The position numbers and the translations under genes were made by a program. DNA of 6,326 bases. Origin: Acidobacteriota bacterium (GTDB lineage Bacteria > Acidobacteriota > Terriglobia > Terriglobales > Acidobacteriaceae). A model generated the notes under the pieces. The model was not told the origin of the DNA, searched no databases, and saw only the letters and a program-made list of their open reading frames with translations. Positions 1 to 6,326 of this stretch are shown piece by piece (position 1 is the stretch's first letter; every line of letters begins with the position of its first letter). The stretch is from the NCBI GenBank assembly GCA_021811745.1, contig JAJZNH010000119.1:1-6326 (forward strand), read 5' to 3'.

Positions 1-774
1 TACCTCGCTATTGAAGCGGTTCACAACCCGACGTAAAGTCCCATATCGTTCTCCAATGGTCACATTGCAGCCGACACTGCAATGGCTGCAGATGGAAGGC
101 GCCATGCGCAGATCCCACTTGCGCGTATAGTGCTGCTTGAGCGTGCGATCGGTGAAAACGCCGGTCGGGCATACCTCCACCAGATTGCCCGCAAATTCAC
201 TCTCGAGAACGCCATCTTCGTTGCGGCCGAAATAAACCGTATTATTGATACCAAAGGCGTTCAGGTCATCGCCTCCTGCGTACTGCCGATAAAAGCGCAC
301 GCAGCGATAGCACTGAATGCACCGGTTCATCTCGTGATTGAGAAACGGACCGAGATCCTGATTCCGGAAGGTGCGCTTCCTATACCCTGCAGCCCGGCGG
401 TAATCATGTCCAGTCATCACGGTCATGTCCTGCAAATGGCACTCGCCACCCTCGTCGCAGACTGGGCAATCGTGCGGATGGCTCAGCATCATGCCTTCGG
501 TAATCCCCGCTCGGAAAGCCACCGCCTCAGGATCGAAAAGAGAAATCCGCGTATCAGGCGAGGCTGGTGTCATACACGCCATGACGATCCTGCCCCGCTT
601 ATCCGTTTCGTCTTTGAACTGCTTGATCGCACACTGGCGGCAGGCGCCCACGGAGTTCAAAGCGGGATGCCAGCAGAAGTAGGGCAGATCGAGGCCAAGC
701 GAAAGGCAGACATGCAGGAGATTCTTCTGGGGATCTGCTTCGTAGGGTTTTCCGTCGATGTAGATCGTGGCCAT
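1..774 (-). CDS. nuoG: NADH-quinone oxidoreductase subunit G, N-terminal part (runs off left edge)
   Basis: Large iron-sulfur subunit of the NADH-oxidising arm of complex I; it passes electrons from NuoF towards NuoB on the cytoplasmic side. Seen: 258 codons open to position 1, no stop. Ligand sets in order are a [2Fe-2S] site (Cys34, Cys45, Cys48, Cys67; N1b), a His-Cys3 site (His99, Cys103, Cys106, Cys112; N5), a [4Fe-4S] site (Cys152, Cys155, Cys158, Cys202; N4), and C229-x2-C232-x3-C236, the first three ligands of the extra cluster N7; the fourth would lie just past the edge. The rest, normally a molybdopterin-oxidoreductase-like domain for a total near 900 residues, is missing only because the window ends. 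Start: the ATG shares its A with the nuoF TGA (TGATG) and has GGAG six bases upstream. From memory, the stretch from residue 152 to 255 is strikingly similar to E. coli NuoG. Identification is secure. Confidence 0.97.
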   Translation of the reverse strand, partial: MATIYIDGKPYEADPQKNLLHVCLSLGLDLPYFCWHPALNSVGACRQCAIKQFKDETDKRGRIVMACMTPASPDTRISLFDPEAVAFRAGITEGMMLSHPHDCPVCDEGGECHLQDMTVMTGHDYRRAAGYRKRTFRNQDLGPFLNHEMNRCIQCYRCVRFYRQYAGGDDLNAFGINNTVYFGRNEDGVLESEFAGNLVEVCPTGVFTDRTLKQHYTRKWDLRMAPSICSHCSVGCNVTIGERYGTLRRVVNRFNSEV

Positions 775-2063
775 CAGGCTCTCCAGGGACAACGCTGCTC
801 GTGGATGTGTCGCAAAAAATCATCACGGAAGTATTTCAACGCGCTCTGGAGCGGTTCGGCAGCTCCCGGCGCAAGTGCACAGAACGTATTTCCTGGCGCG
901 AGAAACTTGGTTTGAAACTGGAGTTTTTCGAGATCGCCAGATTTTCCGCGCCCCTCCTCCATTGCCGCGAGGATTTGTTTCGCCCAGTTCAGGCCGCTCC
1001 AGCATGGCGTGCACCAACCGCACGATTCCTGTGCGAAGAACTGGATCAGGTTCGAGACCATTCCCACCGGGCAGGTGTGATCGTCGAGGACAATCATGGT
1101 TCCGGTGCCAAGGCGGCTTCCCGCTTTCTGCACTTCGAGAAAGTCCATGGGAACACCAAGATGTTCTTGGACCAAAAAGTCCGTCGAAGCTCCGCCGGGA
1201 AGCACGCCACGAAACTTAAGTCCATCGCGCATGCCGCCGGCGTGCTCCTCCAGGATTTCGCCGAGCGGAGTGCCCATGGGTAGTTCCCAAAGGCCGGGCC
1301 GCTTAACCTTGCCGCTGGCCCCGTAGATCTTCGTACCGGGATCTCTACTGCGGCTCAAGCCCTGGTACCAGGCAAACCCCTTTGCGATAATGTGCGGCAC
1401 GTTCACCAGAGTTTCGACATTGTTGATAATGGTTGGCTTCCCCCAGACACCGGCTACAGGTGGGAATGGCGGCTTGGAACGCGGGTTAGCTCGCTTGCCT
1501 TCGAGTGCATTGAGCAAACCGGTCTCCTCGCCGCACATGTAGCGTCCCGCACTCACGTGGAGAATCATTTCCAGCGAAAAGGCCGATCGAAGAATGTTCT
1601 TGCCGAGGTGGCCTGCCGCATAAGCCTCTGCAATCGCATTTGCCAACCGTTCCTGTGCGAGCTTGTATTCACCCCGAATGAAGATGAATGCGACATCCGC
1701 CTGGATGGCGTAGCCGGCCAGGATCAATCCTTCAATCAGTTGGTGTGGGTTGCCTTCCATCAGATAACGATCTTTGAAAGTGCCGGGCTCCATCTCGTCG
1801 GCGTTGGCAATCACATATCTTGGCCGCGGCGCGTCCGTGCCCATGGGGACAAAACTCCACTTCATTCCGGTTGGGAAACCTGCGCCTCCACGTCCGCGCA
1901 GGCCCGATTTCTTCACCTCCTCTTGAACGCTCTGAGGCGTCATCTCACCCAAGGCCTTCTTCAGTGCCTGGTATCCTCCGGTCTGCTCGTATTCCCGCAG
2001 ACCGAGTACCTCGCCATCGGATCGAATCGCAGCCGTAAGAGGTTTCTCGGCAGCCACGGTCAT
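774..2063 (-). CDS. nuoF: NADH-quinone oxidoreductase subunit F (NADH/FMN-binding)
   Basis: Flavoprotein subunit where NADH is oxidised: it binds NADH and FMN and hands electrons to cluster N3 and on to NuoE/NuoG. The protein is 429 residues from the chosen start, slightly shorter at the C terminus than E. coli NuoF (about 445). Seen: the glycine-rich FMN/NADH loop [13 protein letters not shown] near residues 54-66, the NADEMEPGT segment near 87-95, [13 protein letters not shown] near 177-189 followed by [12 protein letters not shown], and the N3 [4Fe-4S] ligands Cys348, Cys351, Cys354 and Cys395. Start: two in-frame ATGs sit six bases apart, at 2069 and 2063. I chose 2063 because GGAGGA is then 7 bases away (only 1 base for 2069) and because it makes the common ATGA overlap with the nuoE stop. 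Odd: the residue after the third N3 cysteine is Trp (CTPCW), where E. coli, Thermus and mitochondrial proteins have Arg as I recall them. Confidence 0.97.
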   Translation of the reverse strand: MTVAAEKPLTAAIRSDGEVLGLREYEQTGGYQALKKALGEMTPQSVQEEVKKSGLRGRGGAGFPTGMKWSFVPMGTDAPRPRYVIANADEMEPGTFKDRYLMEGNPHQLIEGLILAGYAIQADVAFIFIRGEYKLAQERLANAIAEAYAAGHLGKNILRSAFSLEMILHVSAGRYMCGEETGLLNALEGKRANPRSKPPFPPVAGVWGKPTIINNVETLVNVPHIIAKGFAWYQGLSRSRDPGTKIYGASGKVKRPGLWELPMGTPLGEILEEHAGGMRDGLKFRGVLPGGASTDFLVQEHLGVPMDFLEVQKAGSRLGTGTMIVLDDHTCPVGMVSNLIQFFAQESCGWCTPCWSGLNWAKQILAAMEEGRGKSGDLEKLQFQTKFLAPGNTFCALAPGAAEPLQSALKYFRDDFLRHIHEQRCPWRA

Positions 2064-2524
2064 TTGCATTCCTCCAGAACCCTGTCGATGCGCTCAGGAT
2101 CGAGGTCCACATGGAGTTCGTTATCGACCAGCATGGCCGGCGCGTGATCGCAAGCTCCGAGACAGACAATGGGAAGCAGAGTAAATCGGCCGTCGGGCGA
2201 GGTCTCCCCGAACTCGATTCCCAGCCGCGCGGTCAAGTGCTCGCGGATTCGTTCGTAACCCATGATCCAGCAACTCACGGAATTGCAGACCATGATCACG
2301 TGCCGCCCCACTGGCTTGCGAAAGATGAGGTTATAGAAGGTCGCGACGCCATCAAGATCGGCCGCAGACATCTCCAGTAATTCAGCGATGTCGCGAATAC
2401 TTTCGTCCGAGACCCATCCGCGGTGGCGCTGTACGATCTTCATCGCGTCAATGCACACCGCTTCTCTGGTGGGGTAGTGGGCCAGCTCGGCCTCGATTTC
2501 CTGCCTTTCTTCAGCCGTCAACAT
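2060..2524 (-). CDS. nuoE: NADH-quinone oxidoreductase subunit E
   Basis: 24-kDa-type subunit of the NADH dehydrogenase arm, carrying the off-path [2Fe-2S] cluster N1a beside the FMN of NuoF. The protein is 154 residues, close to the family norm (E. coli about 166). Seen: a helical N-terminal part (about 1-70, with the DLDGVATFYN segment at 57-65) and a thioredoxin-like [2Fe-2S] domain with ligands Cys80, Cys85 (CNSVSC), Cys121 and Cys125 (CLGAC). The phrase DGRFTLLP at 111-118 just before the second cysteine pair is typical of the family. The ATG is preceded by GAGG at a 6-base spacing, in the 13-base gap after the nuoCD stop. The gene ends in an ATGA overlap with nuoF, implying translational coupling; the two proteins form a tight pair in the enzyme. 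Confidence 0.97.
   Translation of the reverse strand: MLTAEERQEIEAELAHYPTREAVCIDAMKIVQRHRGWVSDESIRDIAELLEMSAADLDGVATFYNLIFRKPVGRHVIMVCNSVSCWIMGYERIREHLTARLGIEFGETSPDGRFTLLPIVCLGACDHAPAMLVDNELHVDLDPERIDRVLEECK
2070..2075 (-). promoter_or_regulatory. Ribosome binding site of nuoF (decides its start)
   Basis: Minus-strand GGAGGA inside the last codons of nuoE. It lies 7 bases before the ATG at 2063 but only 1 base before the in-frame ATG at 2069, so it favours the shorter NuoF by two residues. Confidence 0.8.
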
Positions 2525-2537
2525 GCGCGTCCTCGTC

Positions 2538-4319
2538 TTAGCGGTCTACGTCAGCCAGCACAAAATCCATCGCACCCAGGATGGCGAGCAGGTCAGGAAT
2601 CATCCGTCCACGGGCCATCAGCGGGAGCATCTGCATGTGCGCAAACGATGGCGTGCGGATGCGCGTGCGATAGGAAGTGGTACTGCCGTCACTGATCAAG
2701 TAGTAGCCGTTATTCCCTTTTGTGGCTTCAATTGCGCCCAGAGCCTCGCCGCGCGGAACCACCGGACCCCAACTTACACCCAGGAAGTGCGTGATCAGCG
2801 TCTCGATATCGTGCATGGTGCGATCTTTCAGGGGCGGACAGGCCAGCGCATCAAGCGATTTGTACGGACCTTCCGGCATGTTGTCGACGCACTGCTCGAT
2901 AATGCGCAGGCTCTGACGCATCTCTTCGACACGCACCTGGCCGCGGTCATAGCAATCTCCGCGCGTGCCCGTTGGAATATCAAAGTCGAACTGTTCGTAC
3001 CCAGAGTAGGGTTGCTTCTTGCGGAAATCCCACGCCAGTCCGCACGCGCGCAAACCAGGACCGGTCACTCCCCACTCAATAGCTTCCTCTGTTGTAAATG
3101 CGCCCACGCCTTGCGTACGGCGCTTGAAGATCCTGTTCTGCATGACTTCTTTGTCGTACTCGGCGAGCCGCGAAGGGAGATACTTCAGAAACTCGCGGAT
3201 CAGGCCATCCCAGCCCTTCGGCAAATCCTGGGCCACTCCGCCGATGCGGAACCAGTTAGGATGCATGCGCGCCCCGCAGATGGCTTCAATGATTCCGAAG
3301 GCGCGCTCCCGGTCATTGAAGGTGTAGAACACAGGCGAGAGCTGTCCCAGGTCCTGTGCAAAGGTTCCGTACCAGACCAGGTGGCTGATGATTCGAAACA
3401 ACTCTGCGAGCATGACCCGAATCACCTGTGCGCGGGGCGGTACACGGATTCCGGCCAGCTTCTCCAGGGCCATCAGGTAAGCCATGTTGTTCATCACGCC
3501 GCCGAGATAATCGATCCGGTCGGTGTAAGGAATGTAGGTGTGCCACGTTTGCCGCTCGCCCATCTTTTCGGCGCCGCGATGATGGAAGCCGATGTCGGGC
3601 ACCGCATCGACGATCTCTTCGCCGTCCAATTGCAGAACCACGCGCAGCACGCCATGCGTGCCCGGATGTTGCGGTCCCACGTTCAGGAACAGAAAGTCCT
3701 GTCCGTCGCGGCCAGGCTTCATGCCCCACTCTTCCGGCCGGAAGCGCAATGCTTCTTGTTCCGCCTCTTCCTTTGCGTCGGGCAGTTGGAAGGGCCCCAT
3801 CTCAGTAGCGCGTGCCGGATGGTCCTTGCGCAAGGGGTGCCCAATCCAGGTCCGCGGCATAAGGATGCGTTCGAGATGTGGATGTCCTTCAAAGCGGATC
3901 CCAAACATATCCCAGACTTCTCGCTCGTACCAGTTCGCCGCTGGCCAAAGATCGGTGATCGTGCCGATTACCGCTCGATCTTCCGTGAGAGGTGTCTTAA
4001 TGCGAATGTATTCATTACGATCAAATGAGAGCAGATGGTACACCACGGTGAAGTCGCTGGCCGGGTGGTCCTGGGGATGTGTCCTCATGCGCTCATCGAT
4101 GGCAGTGAGGTCATAAAGCATCCTGTACGGTTGATCGACTCCCAACTTCAAATGGGCAAGTGCGCCATGGACTTTATCGGGAGCAACCCAGAAGGTGGCG
4201 ATTCCGTCCGCCGTGGTCTGCGGCGTAAGCACATCTTTTCCAACCGCCGCTTCGAGCGAGCCGGCGACAGATGCGGCTGCGGTGGATGGGGCATCGGATT
4301 TGGAGGCCACGGCCAGCAT
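2538..4319 (-). CDS. nuoCD: NADH-quinone oxidoreductase fused subunit C/D
   Basis: Fusion of the 30-kDa (C) and 49-kDa (D) subunits of the connecting module of complex I. NuoD with NuoB forms the quinone-reduction pocket. The protein is 593 residues, about the length of E. coli NuoCD (near 600). Seen: NuoC domain about 30-172 with the 30-kDa signature [10 protein letters not shown] (131-140); a charged linker of about 35 residues; NuoD domain about 205-593. In Nuo[10 protein letters not shown] (215-223) supplies the quinone-loop histidines His218 and His222, and Tyr262 in [12 protein letters not shown] matches the conserved quinone-binding tyrosine. The protein ends in the typical DFVLADVDR. 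Residues 1-29 are rich in Ala and Ser and look like a disordered lead. The ATG lies 2 bases after the nuoB stop and has no clear Shine-Dalgarno sequence, so translation probably depends on ribosomes finishing nuoB. A long open frame on the opposite strand is a codon-bias shadow. Confidence 0.97.
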   Translation of the reverse strand: MLAVASKSDAPSTAAASVAGSLEAAVGKDVLTPQTTADGIATFWVAPDKVHGALAHLKLGVDQPYRMLYDLTAIDERMRTHPQDHPASDFTVVYHLLSFDRNEYIRIKTPLTEDRAVIGTITDLWPAANWYEREVWDMFGIRFEGHPHLERILMPRTWIGHPLRKDHPARATEMGPFQLPDAKEEAEQEALRFRPEEWGMKPGRDGQDFLFLNVGPQHPGTHGVLRVVLQLDGEEIVDAVPDIGFHHRGAEKMGERQTWHTYIPYTDRIDYLGGVMNNMAYLMALEKLAGIRVPPRAQVIRVMLAELFRIISHLVWYGTFAQDLGQLSPVFYTFNDRERAFGIIEAICGARMHPNWFRIGGVAQDLPKGWDGLIREFLKYLPSRLAEYDKEVMQNRIFKRRTQGVGAFTTEEAIEWGVTGPGLRACGLAWDFRKKQPYSGYEQFDFDIPTGTRGDCYDRGQVRVEEMRQSLRIIEQCVDNMPEGPYKSLDALACPPLKDRTMHDIETLITHFLGVSWGPVVPRGEALGAIEATKGNNGYYLISDGSTTSYRTRIRTPSFAHMQMLPLMARGRMIPDLLAILGAMDFVLADVDR

Positions 4320-4321
4320 AG

Positions 4322-4963
4322 TCAGATTTCGTCTACCGGGCGAAGTGTTGTTACGCCTTGTCTCTCTGCACGATGGATGTCGCGTTGGGAGGCCAAGGGC
4401 GTACGCGTTGTCTCCTGGGGACCAACAACCCAGCTCAACGGCCTCCGCTCGGTCCCAACCGCTTTTTGCAGCAACAATAAGCCTTGCTCAAATGCGTCGG
4501 GGCGCGGCGGGCAACCAGGAACGTACACATCGACAGGAAGGAATTTATCGACACCCTGCACCACGCTGTAGATGTCGTACATACCGCCGGAGTTGGCGCA
4601 GGAGCCCATCGAGATCACCCAGCGTGGCTCCATCATTTGCTCGTAAAGTCGCAGGATGACGGGCGCCATCTTGATGAAGACCGTGCCCGCGACCACCATC
4701 AGATCCGCTTCCCGCGGTGTTCCTCGGATCACTTCCGCGCCGAATCGCGAGATGTCGTATTTGCTGGTCAGGCTCGTGGCCATCTCTACGTAGCAGCAGG
4801 ACAGCCCGAAGTTGAACGGCCAGATGGAATTCTTTCGTCCCCAACCAACAAGGTCCTGGAGCCGCGAAAGAACGACGCTGCGGCGCACTGCGTTCTCCGT
4901 AGGATCCTCTCCAGGACGCACCAGTTCTGCAAGGGCATTGCGCTGCACAAAGGGAGACGGCAT
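4322..4963 (-). CDS. nuoB: NADH-quinone oxidoreductase subunit B
   Basis: PSST-type subunit that carries the terminal cluster N2 and donates electrons to quinone at the interface with NuoD. The protein is 213 residues (E. coli about 220). Seen: the tandem-cysteine motif SCCYVEMA with Cys56 and Cys57, Cys122 in [13 protein letters not shown], and Cys151 in VPGCPPRP, the four N2 ligands. [13 protein letters not shown] leads into the first motif. The C-terminal tail with RPLSWVVG and the final PVDEI resembles the E. coli protein. Start: the reading frame is open for a further 50 codons upstream through nuoA to an ATG at 5113, but the ATG at 4963 is preferred. It shares TAATG with the nuoA stop, has AAGGAG 8 bases upstream, and gives the family length; the upstream residues are Arg-rich shadow of nuoA. 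Confidence 0.97.
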   Translation of the reverse strand: MPSPFVQRNALAELVRPGEDPTENAVRRSVVLSRLQDLVGWGRKNSIWPFNFGLSCCYVEMATSLTSKYDISRFGAEVIRGTPREADLMVVAGTVFIKMAPVILRLYEQMMEPRWVISMGSCANSGGMYDIYSVVQGVDKFLPVDVYVPGCPPRPDAFEQGLLLLQKAVGTERRPLSWVVGPQETTRTPLASQRDIHRAERQGVTTLRPVDEI

Positions 4964-5343
4964 TAAGAATGCTCCTTTGCGTGCCCCGAGGCTGGATACC
5001 AATCGAGTGCGCCCACGCGCCAGAGATAGATAAGCGTTACAAACAGGACGCCGGCGAAGATGAGCGCTTCGATATAGCCCGGCCAGCCGAGGTCGCGGCC
5101 TGCGACCGCCCAAAGAAAGAGGAAGATCGCCTCAAGATCGAAAACCACAAAAATGGCGGCAACCAGAAAGAACTTAACCGATAAGCGAACGTGGGCCGAA
5201 CCCTGGGAGACGATGCCGGACTCAAACTGCGAGCCCGTGGCGGGCTCTGCGTGACGCTGACCCAGGACATAGGACAGGCTCAACATCACCACGACAATGA
5301 AAAGTACCGCTGCGAAATATGCAGCTAACGGCCAAATCGCCAT
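4963..5343 (-). CDS. nuoA: NADH-quinone oxidoreductase subunit A
   Basis: Small membrane subunit (ND3 family) at the junction of the membrane and peripheral arms of complex I; its long loop after the first helix lies near the quinone channel. The protein is 126 residues with three predicted transmembrane segments, about 5-27, 56-80 and 88-110. Seen: the conserved loop motif FESG (40-43) followed by [12 protein letters not shown], and acidic residues Asp69 and Glu71 in the second helix (FDLEA), as in the family. The C terminus GALDWYPA is also typical. The ATG has GGGAGG at a 6-base spacing, the best Shine-Dalgarno match of the operon, as expected for its first gene. The stop overlaps the nuoB start. 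The promoter must lie in the 377-base gap upstream. Confidence 0.97.
   Translation of the reverse strand: MAIWPLAAYFAAVLFIVVVMLSLSYVLGQRHAEPATGSQFESGIVSQGSAHVRLSVKFFLVAAIFVVFDLEAIFLFLWAVAGRDLGWPGYIEALIFAGVLFVTLIYLWRVGALDWYPASGHAKEHS
4972..4977 (-). promoter_or_regulatory. Ribosome binding site of nuoB (decides its start)
   Basis: Minus-strand AAGGAG within the end of nuoA, 8 bases before the ATG at 4963. It supports that start over the in-frame ATG at 5113, which would add 50 non-homologous residues. Confidence 0.8.
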
Positions 5344-5442
5344 TATTTTCCTCCCATCGTTCTTTTGTCTCTTTTCACGGGGAAGTCCCGGGCATAAGCA
5401 GACAAGAAATGGTTTCCCACGCTTTTCAGTGAGATGCGATTT

Positions 5443-5460
5443 CCGCTAAGCGGTCAACCG
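5443..5460. repeat. Two overlapping short palindromes upstream of nuoA
   Basis: CCGCT-A-AGCGG (5443-5453) overlaps CGGT-CA-ACCG (5451-5460). Both are perfect in their arms (5 bp and 4 bp). They lie about 100 bases before the nuoA start and cover the only TTGACC on the minus strand in this gap, a position where a regulator could act. Short palindromes of this size can arise by chance. Confidence 0.4.
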
Positions 5461-5474
5461 AAGAGCTTGATGGA

Positions 5475-5509
5475 GCTTCCCTTCTGTTCATCAGGTGTTT
5501 AAGGGAAGC
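5475..5509. repeat. 9-bp perfect inverted repeat upstream of nuoA
   Basis: GCTTCCCTT (5475-5483) and AAGGGAAGC (5501-5509) are exact reverse complements around a 17-base spacer. No T-run follows on either strand, so it does not look like an intrinsic terminator. The length and position, about 130-165 bases before nuoA and in the divergent promoter region, suggest a protein-binding site or a hairpin in a leader transcript; no known operator is recognised. The left arm also overlaps a direct repeat GAGCTT (5463-5468 and 5473-5478) with a 10-base period. Confidence 0.55.
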
Positions 5510-5720
5510 AATTTCGCCAAATACCAACTCATTCAGATTCTCTACGCCGGCGAGTGTACCGCAATGGGCCGTATATCACAGAGTGCAGTACGCATGTCAC
5601 TCCTCGTTGCATTCGCAACCTCTCGATACATATTTCTGAACTTCTCGAAATGGCGTGACCACAAAAGATATTCTTCGGTTCGGACTTTGGTCGCAGCGCA
5701 CATCGAAGGAATGTGCCAGA

Positions 5721-6326
5721 ATGACAGCGATGAAAAGCCGTTGGGTCATTTTGCAGCATGTGGAATGGGAAGGCCCGGGGATCATTGCCCGAGAGGCGGA
5801 GAAGCGCGGATTCGAAGTCGATTTTCGGCGCCTCGACCGCGGGGACAAGATTCCCGATGCGGAGCACATCGATGGCCTGGTGACGATGGGCGGGCCTTTG
5901 GGTGCGTATGAAGAAGACCGATATCCGTTTCTCGCCAGAGAATGCGAGTTGTTGGCAAAGATTGCTCGCCGCGACAGCCCTGTGCTCGGAGTTTGTCTTG
6001 GAGCTCAACTGCTGGCTAAGGCTCTTGGAGCCAGTGTGTACCCAGGTCCTGAGGCGGAAATCGGCTTCGGCTCCATTGAGCTAACCGCCGCCGGACGGCT
6101 AGACCCTCTCTTCGCATGTATTGGAGATACGGAGACAGTGCCCGTTTTCCATTGGCATGGCGATACTCTCACTCTGCCCGAAGGCGCGGTTCTGCTGGGT
6201 TCGAGCCCTATGTACGCGCACCAGGCCTTCCGGTTTGGAACCCGCGCATACGGACTCCAGTTTCATGTTGAGCCCGACACCAAGACATGGTTAGCGTGGC
6301 GCGACCATCTGCCTGAAGGCCTAATC
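5721..6326 (+). CDS. Stand-alone class I glutamine amidotransferase (runs off right edge)
   Basis: Triad-type glutamine amidotransferase domain of the GMP-synthase-like group (COG0518 style); such domains hydrolyse glutamine and deliver ammonia, or act on gamma-glutamyl compounds. Seen: 202 codons open to the edge. The nucleophile Cys92 lies in the elbow GVCLGAQ (90-96), and His182 and Glu184 of QFHVEP complete the catalytic triad. TMGGPLGAYEED (55-66) is the oxyanion-side loop typical of solo amidotransferases, and FHWHGDT (143-149) is also characteristic. The N terminus begins directly with the domain (WVILQHVEWEGPG), so no synthase domain precedes it; family members of this kind are usually about 230-250 residues, so only a short tail is probably missing. 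Start: the ATG has AAGGA 10 bases upstream; an in-frame ATG three codons later is 19 bases away from it and less likely. The substrate cannot be told from sequence, and no functional tie to complex I is evident beyond adjacency. Confidence 0.9.
   Translation, partial: MTAMKSRWVILQHVEWEGPGIIAREAEKRGFEVDFRRLDRGDKIPDAEHIDGLVTMGGPLGAYEEDRYPFLARECELLAKIARRDSPVLGVCLGAQLLAKALGASVYPGPEAEIGFGSIELTAAGRLDPLFACIGDTETVPVFHWHGDTLTLPEGAVLLGSSPMYAHQAFRFGTRAYGLQFHVEPDTKTWLAWRDHLPEGLI

Larger units (their letters stand above)
5344..5720. promoter_or_regulatory. Divergent intergenic region between nuoA and the amidotransferase gene
   Basis: About 377 bases without a credible gene; open frames that cross it either continue into the amidotransferase in wrong frames or lack a start with a ribosome binding site. 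Because the flanking genes diverge, both promoters should be here. I see no strong sigma-70 pair. Towards nuoA there is a TTGACC (minus strand, 5452-5457) but only TCTCAC stands 17 bases downstream. Towards the amidotransferase there is TTGCAT (5607-5612) with CATATT (5629-5634) at a 16-base spacing, a weak match. The nuo side also holds a 9-bp inverted repeat (5475-5509) and two overlapping palindromes (5443-5460). A small perfect hairpin, GTTGC-ATTC-GCAAC, lies at 5606-5619. The assignment as a promoter region rests on gene layout, not on a proven promoter. Confidence 0.6.

Noticed and set aside
82..915. 277-codon open frame on the plus strand, opposite nuoG and the end of nuoF
   Set aside because: Antisense shadow of nuoG, whose cysteine motifs are unmistakable; the translation shows no domain.
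1392..2147. 251-codon open frame on the plus strand, opposite nuoF and nuoE
   Set aside because: It spans antisense to two different conserved genes and ignores their boundary, as expected for a chance frame.
2523..4028. 501-codon open frame on the plus strand, opposite nuoCD
   Set aside because: It lies wholly antisense to a clear nuoCD, its translation has no recognisable domain, and no ribosome binding site is seen at its start. It is explained by codon bias of the real gene.
4964..5113. 50-codon N-terminal extension of NuoB to an upstream ATG
   Set aside because: It is a wrong-frame reading of nuoA, Arg-rich and unlike NuoB; the start at 4963 has a good ribosome binding site and gives the family length.
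5375..5395. Six-codon leader reading frame (ATG to TGA) on the minus strand, 31 bases before nuoA
   Set aside because: No ribosome binding site and no regulatory codon run; a frame this short is expected by chance.
5506..5520. Possible sigma-54 promoter, TTGGCG...TTGC on the minus strand
   Set aside because: The GG and GC elements are 9 bases apart, not the 12 base steps the -24/-12 consensus needs.
5495..5911. 138-codon open frame on the plus strand overlapping the amidotransferase start
   Set aside because: It enters the amidotransferase gene in the wrong frame, and the part in the gap resembles no protein I know.
5529..6008. 159-codon open frame on the minus strand between nuoA and the right edge
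   Set aside because: More than half is antisense to the amidotransferase catalytic region, including its Cys elbow; no family resemblance and no convincing ribosome binding site.

Overview
The window is an ordinary respiratory locus. The 5' half of a complex I (NADH:quinone oxidoreductase, nuo) operon lies on the minus strand, and a stand-alone class I glutamine amidotransferase gene is divergently oriented on the plus strand at the right edge. Read in transcription order (right to left), the operon is nuoA, nuoB, a fused nuoCD, nuoE, nuoF and the first 258 codons of nuoG, which runs off the left edge. The remaining membrane genes (normally nuoH to nuoN) would lie beyond position 1.

The genes are packed tightly: nuoA/nuoB share TAATG, nuoB and nuoCD are 2 bases apart, nuoCD and nuoE 13 bases apart, nuoE/nuoF share ATGA, and nuoF/nuoG share TGATG. 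Together they encode one membrane subunit (A), the quinone-reducing connecting module (B, CD) and the NADH-oxidising module (E, F, G). Cluster ligands visible here account for N1a (NuoE), N3 (NuoF), N1b, N5, N4 and three of four for N7 (NuoG), and N2 (NuoB). The FMN/NADH site of NuoF and the quinone-site residues of NuoD are also present. No gene appears broken.

The C-D fusion, the N7 motif in NuoG and the overall sequence character place this in the Escherichia coli-like type of nuo operon. GC content is moderately high (by eye, upper fifties per cent in genes). The source is a Gram-negative-type bacterium. The combination of an E. coli-like nuo set with this GC and this neighbour would fit an Acidobacteriota (Terriglobia-like) genome, but that is a weak inference from general knowledge and not something the sequence proves.

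About 377 bases (5344-5720) separate nuoA from the amidotransferase. They hold no convincing gene but do hold a perfect 9-bp inverted repeat and two overlapping short palindromes on the nuo side, and presumably the promoters for both directions. No RNA gene, mobile element, CRISPR array or undescribed system was seen.
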